A model generated the notes under the pieces. The model saw nothing but the letters and a program-made list of their open reading frames with translations. It was not told where the DNA came from and made no database searches. From Ignavibacteria bacterium (GTDB lineage: Bacteria > Bacteroidota > Ignavibacteria > Tepidaquicellales > OLB5), in assembly GCA_017303675.1 (NCBI GenBank), contig JAFLBX010000001.1, positions 62,001-126,000 of the forward strand: a stretch of 64,000 nt of DNA. Direction: 5' to 3'. Shown piece after piece: positions 1-7,716 of the stretch; positions within the stretch are counted from its first letter, which is position 1; each line of letters opens with the position of its first letter. The translations under genes and the position numbers were made by a program.

Positions 1-776
1 CTTATCATAATAACGGTTTCCAGAACAATTACATTCGCAAATTGTGAAACTGTCCAGTTTGCACCGCCGTTTGTGGTTCGGTAGAATCTTGAAGAATTGT
101 GTCCATTTGTACCACAGCCTAAACCAACTGAATCGTTGAAAAAATGAGTGGAATGAATCTCATGAAATCCATATATATAGTACTGCCAATTTAGTCCACA
201 ATTTGTTGTTCTGTAAAGAGATCCTGTTTCTGCACCCGCACTAAACCAACCGGTATTATCATTCAGAAAAAAAATGTTTCTTATAAGATCATTTGTTGAT
301 GGATTGTTAAGTTTTGTCCAGTTGTTACCTGCATTGGTTGTCTTATATATCTTTCCAACTTCTCCTACACAAAAGCCTGTATTTGAATTTATAAAGTGAA
401 TATCAAAGAATTCTGCGAAGTCTTCTTGTATGTTGCAATCAATCCAGTTTAATCCACTATTAGTTGTCTTAAATATCTTGGAAAAAAACATATCGTCCAG
501 GCCACAAATGAACCCGGTATTTTGATTGATGAAATCCAGGTCATAGCTTTTTAAACCATTAACCGACGATATATTGATCCAACTTTCTCCACTATTTGTA
601 GTTTTCAATACAGCAGAATTAAAACTCAGCTGGCTTACAACATAGCCCGTATTCATGTTTACGAAATCAATACCCTGAAAATTATAATTACCAGAAAATT
701 GCTGGTACCAACCATTTTGTGAACTAACATTACAGCAAAATAAAAACAATATTAACAATACAGTACAAAGTTTCAT
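1..776 (-). CDS. YCF48/BNR-repeat secreted protein, partial (3' end outside window)
   Basis: An open frame runs leftward from an ATG at 776-774 to the window edge without a stop, giving at least 258 codons. The N-terminus is a signal peptide (hydrophobic run after MKLCTVLL, then NVSSQ). The mature part repeats the unit 'NTGY/F..G...I.KTTN.G..W' about every 45-50 residues, the hallmark of YCF48-like/BNR beta-propeller proteins. It is closely similar in style to the next gene (841-2172), so the two are probably paralogues exported to the cell surface. A T9SS sorting domain would be expected beyond the left edge but cannot be seen. Role inferred: secreted or surface beta-propeller of unknown ligand. 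Confidence 0.85.
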   Translation of the reverse strand, partial: MKLCTVLLILFLFCCNVSSQNGWYQQFSGNYNFQGIDFVNMNTGYVVSQLSFNSAVLKTTNSGESWINISSVNGLKSYDLDFINQNTGFICGLDDMFFSKIFKTTNSGLNWIDCNIQEDFAEFFDIHFINSNTGFCVGEVGKIYKTTNAGNNWTKLNNPSTNDLIRNIFFLNDNTGWFSAGAETGSLYRTTNCGLNWQYYIYGFHEIHSTHFFNDSVGLGCGTNGHNSSRFYRTTNGGANWTVSQFANVIVLETVIMI

Positions 777-840
777 CTAATTTTACAATAAATTAAAAAA
801 ATCAATATTCAATTGTGATTTACGACTTTATCTGGAATTA

Positions 841-2172
841 TTATTTCATCAGAATCATCTTTTTTGTAGCTACAAACTCTCCTGCATTCAGTTTATAAAA
901 ATAAACACCGCTAGGCAAGTCAGTTGAATTAAAATCTGCTTCATAAATTCCCGGCTTCAGGTTTTCGTTAACCAGAGTACGTACTTCCCTGCCGAGGATA
1001 TCGAATATTTTTAGCGAAGTGAACACACCATCACGCCCTGGCGTGACAAGCTGTCCGGCTTCGCCGGACACCCCTCTCAAGAGGGGAATCTGGAATTTTA
1101 TTTTAGTTGATGGGTTGAATGGATTTGGGTAATTTTGGTGAAGAGAGAAGTATTGCGGGATTTCTGTTGAGATAGGTTGAATGCCAACAAATCCAGCGTT
1201 TGTGGATTTATAAACATTTCCACTACTGCCTACAACGAAACCAATCTGTCCGTCAACAATTTGCATATCTTCAAAAGCCCAAACATTATGAATACCGGGA
1301 GTTATTGATTGAAATTCCCAGGTTAAACCACCATTTGTAGTTTTATTAAAAACAGCGCCCCTATATGTGGAAGGTCCGGGAATTAAATACTGACCGCAAG
1401 CATAGCCAAGGTTCGCATCAACAAAATGTATAACCCTATGATCATAAATTACTGAAACTGAAGAAGGATCTTTGAATACTTCTGTCCATGATGAACCCTG
1501 ATCAATTGTTTTTAAAGTAAGTTTATAATTTCCCGAGGCATAACCTGTTGAATTATTGATGAAAGAAAAATTGTTTATTCCAGTTGCAAGTGGTTCGTTA
1601 TATACTTCTGTCCAATTTAAGCCACCGTTTACTGTCTTAAAGATTTTTGAAAAAGACCCATTCTGAATAGATACCAATCCAATTTCTGTATTAAAAAACT
1701 TCAAGCCTATACCTTCGCTGGCATTTAAGACACTAAACCAGCTCAATCCCCCATTCGTTGATTTTCTTGCACCCTGCGAGGTAACCGCAAACCCGGTTAA
1801 TTGATTTAAGAATTGAATCCTTCTTACTCTTCCCTGTATAACTGAATACGACCAGTTTGCACCGCCGTTTGTAGTTTTGTATGTTAATCCGTAATATGAA
1901 CCAGCCCAGCCTGTCTGTTCATTAATGAAAAATAGACATTCAAATCTTTCGTTACCGGCAGTTGCCAAAACAAGATTCCAGTTTAAGCCACCATTTACTG
2001 TTTTATATATCCTCCCCGGGCTATCTTGTCCGCCAATATACCCCGTTTGAGTATTAATAAAAAAAGCAGAAAAAAGGTAATCGCTAATACCGGAATTTAC
2101 CTTATTCCACTGTCCATGGGAATTTACTGCACTGCACAGCAAAAAAATTACTATTACAATGATTTTTTTCAT
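841..2172 (-). CDS. YCF48-like beta-propeller protein with T9SS type A sorting domain
   Basis: The 443-residue protein has a signal peptide (residues 1-20, ending NSHGQ), about six 'GGLNW'-type YCF48/BNR repeats (residues ~25-335), and a C-terminal T9SS sorting domain (~345-443) with the motifs NYPNPFNPST, DILGREVRTLV, PSGVYFYKL and a terminal KKMILMK. Known: such domains direct proteins across the outer membrane by the T9SS, often with surface anchoring. The sorting domain is unusual: between 'FQIP' and 'LKIFDILG', where related domains have about five residues, it carries about 20 extra residues coded by a palindromic repeat (1031-1086). Ligand and function are unknown. It lies 64 bp downstream of the start of a paralogue. 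Confidence 0.9.
   Translation of the reverse strand: MKKIIVIVIFLLCSAVNSHGQWNKVNSGISDYLFSAFFINTQTGYIGGQDSPGRIYKTVNGGLNWNLVLATAGNERFECLFFINEQTGWAGSYYGLTYKTTNGGANWSYSVIQGRVRRIQFLNQLTGFAVTSQGARKSTNGGLSWFSVLNASEGIGLKFFNTEIGLVSIQNGSFSKIFKTVNGGLNWTEVYNEPLATGINNFSFINNSTGYASGNYKLTLKTIDQGSSWTEVFKDPSSVSVIYDHRVIHFVDANLGYACGQYLIPGPSTYRGAVFNKTTNGGLTWEFQSITPGIHNVWAFEDMQIVDGQIGFVVGSSGNVYKSTNAGFVGIQPISTEIPQYFSLHQNYPNPFNPSTKIKFQIPLLRGVSGEAGQLVTPGRDGVFTSLKIFDILGREVRTLVNENLKPGIYEADFNSTDLPSGVYFYKLNAGEFVATKKMILMK
1031..1086. repeat. Triple-hairpin palindromic repeat inserted in frame in a sorting domain
   Basis: Three perfect hairpins lie back to back: TCACGCC-CT-GGCGTGA (1031-1046), TGTCCGGC-TTC-GCCGGACA (1052-1070) and CCCCTCT-CA-AGAGGGG (1071-1086). 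The block is much richer in GC than the flanking gene. It is translated on the minus strand as about 20 residues (LLRGVSGEAGQLVTPGRDG) that interrupt the T9SS sorting domain without breaking the frame. It looks like an intergenic-type dispersed palindromic element captured by a coding sequence. Confidence 0.8.
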
Positions 2173-2384
2173 AAAAATTGACTTTAAATTTTTTAAAACA
2201 AGCGTAAAGAGTTTAATCAGTAGAGAGAAGTTTTCTTTAAGCTTGGCTTTCGGGATAATCTTAAGAAAATAGAAAAAATTGTTTCTCTAACTAAGAAAAT
2301 AGTTACTTATATTTATTTTATCAAGATTAAATTATCTATTCTTATATCTTTCATTAAGTCATATTCTTTTTATGCATTTATACT

Positions 2385-2392
2385 TATTTTTG
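2385..2392 (+). promoter_or_regulatory. Possible -7 promoter box (TATTTTTG)
   Basis: TATTTTTG matches the Bacteroidota -7 consensus TAnnTTTG and lies 23 bp before the TTG start of the kinase-like gene at 2416. No TTG is found at the usual 20-nt spacing upstream, so the call is weak. Otherwise 2173-2415 is AT-rich and shows nothing else recognisable. Confidence 0.35.
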
Positions 2393-2415
2393 CCCTAACA
2401 TTTCTGAAAATTCAG

Positions 2416-3315
2416 TTGAAATATATTATAGCAATTGATTCCGGCGCGACAAAAAGCGAGGTTTTATTGTATCCGGTTGGTGAACCGCAGAATGAGAAAA
2501 TAAGGCTTTATAAATTCCCGTTCATTAATCTGAATCTATTAGGATATGATGAATCACTGAAACGGCTGAAACGGATCGTTAAGGATATTTCAGGAATTGT
2601 TGGAAAAGGAAACATCTCAGCAGTCGCGGCTGGAATATCCGGCGCAAGGTATGAAAAGGACAGAAAAAAGCTATCTGCGGACTTAAGGAAAGCAACAGGA
2701 ATTAAGAAAATTTTCATATTGCCAGATACAGAAATTGCCCTGGAAGCGGCATTTGGCAGAAATGTTAAGAATTGCGGGATTTTGATCGCAGGGACAGGCT
2801 CGATACTCTATTATAGAGCGGCAAATGGAAATATTAACCGTATTGGCGGGTGGGGCAGGCATATTGGCGATGAAGGAAGCGGTCACTGGATAGCAAGGGA
2901 AGCTCTATATAAAGTTACAAGACATTATGATAAACGCCATAAAGCTGAGATGCTTTCAAAAGTTTTAAAAAAAGAGTTCGGTATCGATGAAGCAAATATC
3001 ATTCAGCACGTTTATCACAACGGATTTGAAATATCACAATTGACCAAACACGTTTTCCGCTGCGCTGAAAAAGGCGATAAAGTTTCTCGGGGAATAATAA
3101 AAGATGCCGCGGAAAATCTGATGACACATTTTATACCATTGAAGAAACAAAAGTACACAATTGCTATGATGGGTTCATTATTGACCGAAGAAAAGCTTCT
3201 TGGGGCTGAATTAAAAAAAGCTGCAAAGAAAAATTTTCCGAATATTAAGCTTGTACGGCCGGAGTTCGCTCCTGTTTGGGGTGCGGTGAAAATAGCTTTG
3301 CTAAATGCCAAATGA
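2416..3315 (+). CDS. N-acetylglucosamine kinase-like BadF/BadG/BcrA/BcrD ATPase
   Basis: The 299-residue protein has the ASKHA-fold signatures of the BadF/BadG ATPase and N-acetylglucosamine kinase group: phosphate-1 motif IAIDSGATKSEV (residues 4-15), the GILIAGTGSIL glycine loop (~120-130), and GGWGRHIGDEGSGHW (~143-157), typical of GlcNAc kinases. The C-terminal end 'RPEFAPVWGAVKIAL' also matches. Likely role (family): ATP-dependent phosphorylation of an amino sugar from cell-wall recycling or chitin. The start is a TTG; the protein begins right at the conserved beta-strand, so no upstream start is needed. The 3' end and stop codon lie in a dispersed repeat (3303-3338). Exact substrate uncertain. 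Confidence 0.82.
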   Translation: MKYIIAIDSGATKSEVLLYPVGEPQNEKIRLYKFPFINLNLLGYDESLKRLKRIVKDISGIVGKGNISAVAAGISGARYEKDRKKLSADLRKATGIKKIFILPDTEIALEAAFGRNVKNCGILIAGTGSILYYRAANGNINRIGGWGRHIGDEGSGHWIAREALYKVTRHYDKRHKAEMLSKVLKKEFGIDEANIIQHVYHNGFEISQLTKHVFRCAEKGDKVSRGIIKDAAENLMTHFIPLKKQKYTIAMMGSLLTEEKLLGAELKKAAKKNFPNIKLVRPEFAPVWGAVKIALLNAK

Positions 3316-3338
3316 TAAAGCTCAAATGTCAAAATGAG
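3303..3338. repeat. Dispersed word repeat (AAATGCCAAAT ... CAAATGTCAAA), copy 1
   Basis: AAATGCCAAAT (3303-3313) and CAAATGTCAAA (3322-3332) recur with closer spacing at 5194-5217. This copy contains the stop codon of the kinase-like gene. The two copies lie in direct orientation on either side of guaA. Confidence 0.6.
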
Positions 3339-3355
3339 TTTTTAAATCTGGAGGT

Positions 3356-3387
3356 GAGATTGCTTCGTCACTTCGTTCCTCGCAAAG
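3356..3387. repeat. Dispersed palindromic repeat 'gagattgcttcg...cctcgcaaa', copy 1
   Basis: The 32-nt sequence is repeated with few changes at 17687-17718. Both copies are intergenic and start with GAGATTGCTTCG and end with CTCGCAAA. Confidence 0.65.
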
Positions 3388-3460
3388 TTTTTTTCTATTT
3401 ATTGGTGAGGTTTGGATGGCCTTCACTCGCCGAAGCGAAATAAGGCTGGCAAACAATAGG

Positions 3461-3491
3461 TTTCTCTGTAACTCTGTTTCTCTGTTGTTGG
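3461..3491. repeat. Solo copy of the repeat that flanks the GxxExxY gene
   Basis: The reverse complement begins CCAACAACAGAGAAACAGAG. It matches the inverted repeats at both ends of the GxxExxY gene (16729-16757 and 17157-17186), with 14 identical bases (AACAACAGAGAAAC) to the left one. No GxxExxY gene is attached here, so it may be an empty site, an excision scar or a stand-alone copy. Confidence 0.6.
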
Positions 3492-3630
3492 ATATTTCAG
3501 TTTGGTATACTTCATCTATTCAATTGTCTCTGTTGTGGGGATTTTACAAGATCAAAGCCCAAATTCCTGTTTTCGCAGGTATGACAAGCAGTTAACCGTA
3601 ATTTTTAATTCGTAATTCGTAATTTTATAA

Positions 3631-5178
3631 ATGCACGCAGATAAAATAATAATAATCGATTTCGGCTCACAATACACCAAGCTTATAGCCCGCAAGGTAA
3701 GGGAGTGTCATGTATATTCAGAAGTAATTGCCTGCACAGCTGATATGCAAAGCCTTGTAAATGATAAGACCATAAAAGGCATAATACTTTCAGGCGGACC
3801 GCAGAGTGTTTACATGAAAAACGCCTATTCACTAGCAGAGCTAATTTTAGGGCTTAAGGTCCCGATACTTGGAATATGTTACGGTCTGCAGCTTCTTTCA
3901 CATCACTTTAAGGGAAGTGTAAAGGGAGGCAAAACCAGAGAGTTCGGCAAAACCAATATTCATATTACTTCAGCAAAAGGTATCCTGAGCGGAGTTGACC
4001 GTGATCTGACGGTTTGGATGAGCCATAATGACCATATTAAAAAGCTGCCTCAGGGTTTTAAAGCTACTTCAAAAAGCGAGAACGGTCTTATCAGCAGCTT
4101 TGAAGCAGTAAAGCAAAGAATTTACGGCGTTCAGTTCCACCCGGAAGTTAATCACACCGAGCAGGGGAAAAAAATACTGAATAATTTCCTTTACCGTATC
4201 TGCAGAATAAAAAATAAATGGCAGATGGGTTCATTTGTACATGAAAAGGTAAAGGAAATTAAAGAGCTTGTTGGTAATGAAAGGGCAATTTGCGCAATGA
4301 GCGGCGGGGTTGATTCCGCAGTGGCAGCTTTTATGATCCATAAAGCAATCGGCAGGAACCTCATCTGCGTTCATATTGATAACGGTCTTATGCGCAAGAA
4401 TGAAAGCGCAGAAATTGTAAAGTATTTCAAAGGCAGGCTTAATTTAAAATTCATAGATGCATCAAAGCTGTTTCTGAAACGACTCGAGGGTGTAACTGAC
4501 CCTGAAAAAAAGCGTAAAATTATAGGAAAAACATTCATTGATGTGTTCCAGGATTTCGCCAAAAAACAATCCAAAGGCAAAAACAAAATTAAATACCTTG
4601 TGCAGGGCACATTATACCCTGATGTTATTGAATCATCATCATTTCACGGGCCGAGTGTAACAATAAAAACACATCATAATGTTGGCGGTTTGCCGAAATC
4701 TCTGCATATGAAGCTTATCGAGCCTTTCAGGGAACTATTCAAGGACGAAGTCCGTGTAATAGGCAGGCTGCTAAAGATACCGGAAGTTATTTTGGGAAGG
4801 CATCCATTCCCGGGTCCCGGGCTTGCGGTAAGGATACTTGGTGCAGTTACCAAAGAAAAACTTGATATATTACGTGAAGCCGACTATATTTACAGGTTAA
4901 ACCTGCATAAACACGGTTTATACGATAAAATCTGGCAGGCTTTTGCAGTTTTACTGCCGGTTTCTACTGTGGGTGTTATGGGTGATCTGAGGACATACGA
5001 AAAAGTAGTGGCATTAAGGGCTGTTGAAAGCGTTGATGGCATGACAGCTAACTGGTTTCCAATGCCGGCAAAAGCTCTTGAGGAAATTTCGACCGGTATA
5101 ACAAACAATGTAAAAGGAATTAACAGGGTGGTTTACGATATAAGCAATAAACCGCCATCTACTATAGAATGGGAATAA
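3631..5178 (+). CDS. guaA: GMP synthase (glutamine-hydrolysing)
   Basis: The 515-residue protein has the full family layout: N-terminal class I glutamine amidotransferase with catalytic Cys83 (GICYGLQLL), His170 and Glu172 (FHPEV), an ATP pyrophosphatase domain with the PP-loop SGGVDS (224-229), and a C-terminal dimerisation domain ending KPPSTIEWE. It converts XMP, glutamine and ATP to GMP in the cytoplasm, the last step of de novo guanine nucleotide synthesis. Length is normal. The next gene starts inside its last codons (10-bp overlap), suggesting cotranscription. All key residues are present. Confidence 0.97.
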   Translation: MHADKIIIIDFGSQYTKLIARKVRECHVYSEVIACTADMQSLVNDKTIKGIILSGGPQSVYMKNAYSLAELILGLKVPILGICYGLQLLSHHFKGSVKGGKTREFGKTNIHITSAKGILSGVDRDLTVWMSHNDHIKKLPQGFKATSKSENGLISSFEAVKQRIYGVQFHPEVNHTEQGKKILNNFLYRICRIKNKWQMGSFVHEKVKEIKELVGNERAICAMSGGVDSAVAAFMIHKAIGRNLICVHIDNGLMRKNESAEIVKYFKGRLNLKFIDASKLFLKRLEGVTDPEKKRKIIGKTFIDVFQDFAKKQSKGKNKIKYLVQGTLYPDVIESSSFHGPSVTIKTHHNVGGLPKSLHMKLIEPFRELFKDEVRVIGRLLKIPEVILGRHPFPGPGLAVRILGAVTKEKLDILREADYIYRLNLHKHGLYDKIWQAFAVLLPVSTVGVMGDLRTYEKVVALRAVESVDGMTANWFPMPAKALEEISTGITNNVKGINRVVYDISNKPPSTIEWE

Positions 5179-6554
5179 AGAATATAAAATTACAAATGCC
5201 AAATAACAAATGTCAAATTAAGATATTGGTGATTCTTTTTATCGGCATATTATTCCTTAACCCGTTAAAAATAATCTCGCAAAACACAGTTAAGATAGGT
5301 GTTGCACTGCCCATGTTCTCTGATTCTGAGGATGATACCAAAAAGCAGCTTGGCAATGAAATACTTGACGGTATAAAATTTGCTTTGCAGGAATACAGCA
5401 AAGGGGCGCCTGTAAAAGTAACACTGGAAGTGATGGATACCAAACGTGACCCTGTACTGGCCTCTGATATAATCAGGGCATTTGGTGAAGATGAAAGTAT
5501 TATAGGGGTTATAGGACCGGTTTTCAGCAGTGAGCTAAGTGAATCAGCTTTAAACGGGCCTCAGTTCAGCCTTCCTATTGTTTCTCCTACAGCGACCGGT
5601 GATGAGCTTGCTGCGAATTACAATTATGTTTTTCAGCTAAACCCCAGCTATGAAGTAAGGGGCAAGCTTATGGCTGATTATCTAATTAAGAAAAACGGTT
5701 TAAAGAACTTTGCGGTTATCTACGAGGAAACTTACGGTGATAACTTCAGGAAACATTTTGACAGTGAAGTTAAGGTTTTGGGCGGGAAAGTCCTTGTAGC
5801 GCAGTCATACCCCAAAAATCCGCAGAACATAACCGAACAGTTAGGTTCCATTACAAAATATATCAGGGAAAATGACCTGTTCATAAATGCTGCTAACCTT
5901 AATCTGACACAAAGACAAAAACTGGAATCCAGCGGGGTACGATGGTCATTAATTGATTCATCAGTCAGCTTAAATATGGATGTAAGCATATATTATATGT
6001 TCGGTAAAAATGCCAAAAAAATTATTGATACACTTAACATAAAGCCTTACAAGCTAAAACCGGAAACCACAAAATTCGTACAGGGCGTAATTGATGCAAT
6101 CTATATACCGATAGCAAACCCCGGAGAAATAAATGTAATTGTTCCCCAGCTTTTTTCTGAAGGGCTTGGAATGTATATTGCAGGCACCGGCGACTGGAAC
6201 AATGAAAAGACACTGGAAGAAAATAAAGTTTATCTTAAAAATGTTGTTTTTGAATCAGAATACTTTCCTGATGAAACCAGGCTTGCTGAGTTAAAAGATA
6301 ACCTGAAAAAAACAAAATATAAGATTTCTAAAAACTTTTTATTCGGTTATGATACAGGCAAGCTCCTGTTTAAGCTTATAGGTGACGGCGCAAAAACCAG
6401 GCAGGATCTGAATACTGCGCTTAAAAATCTGGTAAATTATGATGCAATTAAATCAAAAATATCGTTAGATTACCACGGTATCAATTCAGAGCTTAATATT
6501 TTAAGATACGATGATGTTATCAAGCTTGTAGAAACATATAAACTTTCAAAATAA
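5169..6554 (+). CDS. Periplasmic binding protein (LivK/LpoA-type fold), orphan
   Basis: The 461-residue protein has an N-terminal hydrophobic signal (~17-38, ending IISQ) and a type-1 periplasmic-binding fold: VKIGVALPMFSD, IIGVIGPVFSSE, LPIVSPTATGDE and a mobile C-lobe. This matches branched-chain amino acid receptor-like proteins. No ABC permease or ATPase gene is near; the next three genes are LysM or coiled-coil envelope proteins, so a cell-wall or sensing role, as for LpoA-type proteins, is possible (inference). The start is uncertain: ATG at 5169 overlaps guaA, while ATG at 5196 gives a more usual signal peptide. The codons between lie partly in a dispersed repeat (5193-5218). Confidence 0.8.
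   Translation: MGIKNIKLQMPNNKCQIKILVILFIGILFLNPLKIISQNTVKIGVALPMFSDSEDDTKKQLGNEILDGIKFALQEYSKGAPVKVTLEVMDTKRDPVLASDIIRAFGEDESIIGVIGPVFSSELSESALNGPQFSLPIVSPTATGDELAANYNYVFQLNPSYEVRGKLMADYLIKKNGLKNFAVIYEETYGDNFRKHFDSEVKVLGGKVLVAQSYPKNPQNITEQLGSITKYIRENDLFINAANLNLTQRQKLESSGVRWSLIDSSVSLNMDVSIYYMFGKNAKKIIDTLNIKPYKLKPETTKFVQGVIDAIYIPIANPGEINVIVPQLFSEGLGMYIAGTGDWNNEKTLEENKVYLKNVVFESEYFPDETRLAELKDNLKKTKYKISKNFLFGYDTGKLLFKLIGDGAKTRQDLNTALKNLVNYDAIKSKISLDYHGINSELNILRYDDVIKLVETYKLSK
5193..5218. repeat. Dispersed word repeat, copy 2, at the start of the binding-protein gene
   Basis: AAATGCCAAAT (5194-5204) and CAAATGTCAAA (5207-5217) match copy 1 at 3303-3338, with a 2-nt instead of an 8-nt spacer. It encodes or precedes the n-region of the signal peptide of the periplasmic binding protein. 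Confidence 0.6.
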
Positions 6555-6573
6555 ACGGTTAAACCAAAAAGTA

Positions 6574-7215
6574 TTGCTTAAATTTTTTAACATATTATTA
6601 CTTATTCTCATTTTATCAGGCGAAGCTTTTGCGCAGACCGATAAACTGCCAGATAAGCTTCCTGATGACCTGAATCAGAAGCAATGGGAATTTGTAAGAG
6701 ATATGTACGCAATTGACGCAATACTGCTGCTTGCAAAGCTGGATACACTTGCCCTTGAAATTGACAGCTTAAAGAAACTGAATGAATATGTTGATAACTT
6801 TGATTGTGAGGCTGAGCTATACGCAATTGTAGGGGCTACTAAAGAACAGGTTGCAGATTACAGGCTCAAGGTTCAAAACGCAGAATCAATGCTAAGCAGC
6901 AACACACCTATGGATGCGGCAAGAAGCCTGGTACAGGAGCTTTATAATTCAAAAATTAAATGCCTGCCTGAATTCAACGAAAGGGTTATAGCTTTACACA
7001 ACAAAACAGAAAATATAAAATTCACAGAAGTAAAGCAAACCGGAGAAGATACTTATACAGTAGTATACGGTGACGTTCTTACGGGGATATCTTTGAAATA
7101 TTACGGAACAGTAAACAGATGGAGAGAAATCTGGGACGCAAATAAGTCTGAAATTGACGATCCGAATTTTATTTATCCCGGTCAAATTTTAAAAATTCCG
7201 ATGAATAAAGATTAA
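6574..7215 (+). CDS. Exported LysM-domain protein
   Basis: The 213-residue product starts at a TTG 19 bp after the binding-protein gene. It has a signal peptide (residues 1-21, ending GEAFAQ), a helical middle, and a C-terminal LysM domain (~162-211: TYTVVYGDVLTGISLKYYG, NPNFIYPGQILKIP-like end). LysM domains bind peptidoglycan N-acetylglucosamine. The middle region (C78-x-x-ELYAIVGATK ... DAAR ... KCLPEF) is strikingly similar to the protein at 7717-8601, including two conserved cysteines, so the two are paralogues with a shared unnamed domain. Likely periplasmic and wall-associated. Function beyond wall binding is unknown. Confidence 0.85.
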   Translation: MLKFFNILLLILILSGEAFAQTDKLPDKLPDDLNQKQWEFVRDMYAIDAILLLAKLDTLALEIDSLKKLNEYVDNFDCEAELYAIVGATKEQVADYRLKVQNAESMLSSNTPMDAARSLVQELYNSKIKCLPEFNERVIALHNKTENIKFTEVKQTGEDTYTVVYGDVLTGISLKYYGTVNRWREIWDANKSEIDDPNFIYPGQILKIPMNKD

Positions 7216-7350
7216 TTTTTTCGGATACAGCAGTTAAAATTTATAAAATATTGAAATTTTTAGTGTATCAATTTTAGTACACATTTGTTAAAAATGCCAT
7301 TTTTCCCTTGTTTTAAGCAAATACTACTGTATAGTTTTTTAGAATTCCAC

Positions 7351-7381
7351 TTGACAAACGCAAACAAAAAAGTTATATTTG
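7351..7381 (+). promoter_or_regulatory. Bacteroidota-type promoter TTG-N20-TATATTTG
   Basis: TTG at 7351-7353 (within TTGAC) and TATATTTG at 7374-7381 are 20 nt apart, the same spacing as the promoters proposed at 14056, 31370 and 44494. It precedes the lipoprotein gene at 7436 with a ~48-nt leader, which ends in a strong AGGAGG (7423-7428). Confidence 0.7.
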
Positions 7382-7435
7382 TTACGTTAATTAACCAATT
7401 TATAAACAAGCCAATTTAATACAGGAGGTATTTCA

Positions 7436-7714
7436 ATGGCAAATTTAAGAAGCAAGCTTTATATGCTCTTAATAGCAGCAATGTTCTCCGGATCAGCTTT
7501 CATGGTTGGTTGCGGCGGCGGTGTTGACGAAGAGCAGATGGAAGCTTTAAATAACCTGAAAGCAGAAGTTGAAAGCTTACGCGCTCAGGTAAAAGGTAAA
7601 GAAGACGAAAAAGCTTCTTTACAGAAACAGATTTCAGACAAAGATGCTAAAATCAAAAAATGCAATGACGATATGGCAAAAACCAAGTCATGCGTAGACG
7701 GGATGGGTAAATAA
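7436..7714 (+). CDS. Small coiled-coil lipoprotein
   Basis: The 92-residue protein has a lipoprotein signal peptide with the lipobox MVGC (Cys26), a GGG linker, and then a single heptad-rich coiled coil (residues ~31-75) and two more cysteines near the end (KKCNDDMAKTKSCVDG). The architecture resembles small, abundant, Lpp-like outer-membrane lipoproteins, but this is analogy, not homology. Its start is secured by a perfect AGGAGG 7 nt before the ATG, unusual here because most genes in the window lack a clear Shine-Dalgarno. The strong promoter at 7351-7381 also suggests high expression. The LysM gene follows after 2 bp. Confidence 0.8.
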   Translation: MANLRSKLYMLLIAAMFSGSAFMVGCGGGVDEEQMEALNNLKAEVESLRAQVKGKEDEKASLQKQISDKDAKIKKCNDDMAKTKSCVDGMGK

Positions 7715-7716
7715 TA

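Larger units (their letters stand above)
3316..3630. other. 315-bp intergenic region made of several dispersed repeat fragments
   Basis: No gene is supported here. The region is a mosaic of short sequences that recur elsewhere in the window: the tail of the word repeat, a 'gattgcttcg...cctcgcaaa' palindrome (3356-3387), an 'AACAACAGAGAAAC' repeat in inverted orientation (3461-3491), a 'cctgttttcgcagg' hairpin followed by tatgacaag (about 3566-3588, similar to 36186-36211), and a tandem 'aattcgta' stretch just before guaA (about 3601-3625). No clear promoter for guaA was found in it. Confidence 0.6.

Noticed and set aside
1031-1086. Terminator inside the YCF48 gene
   Set aside because: The hairpins lack a T-run, lie within an open frame that continues to a normal sorting-domain end, and occur as three adjacent palindromes.
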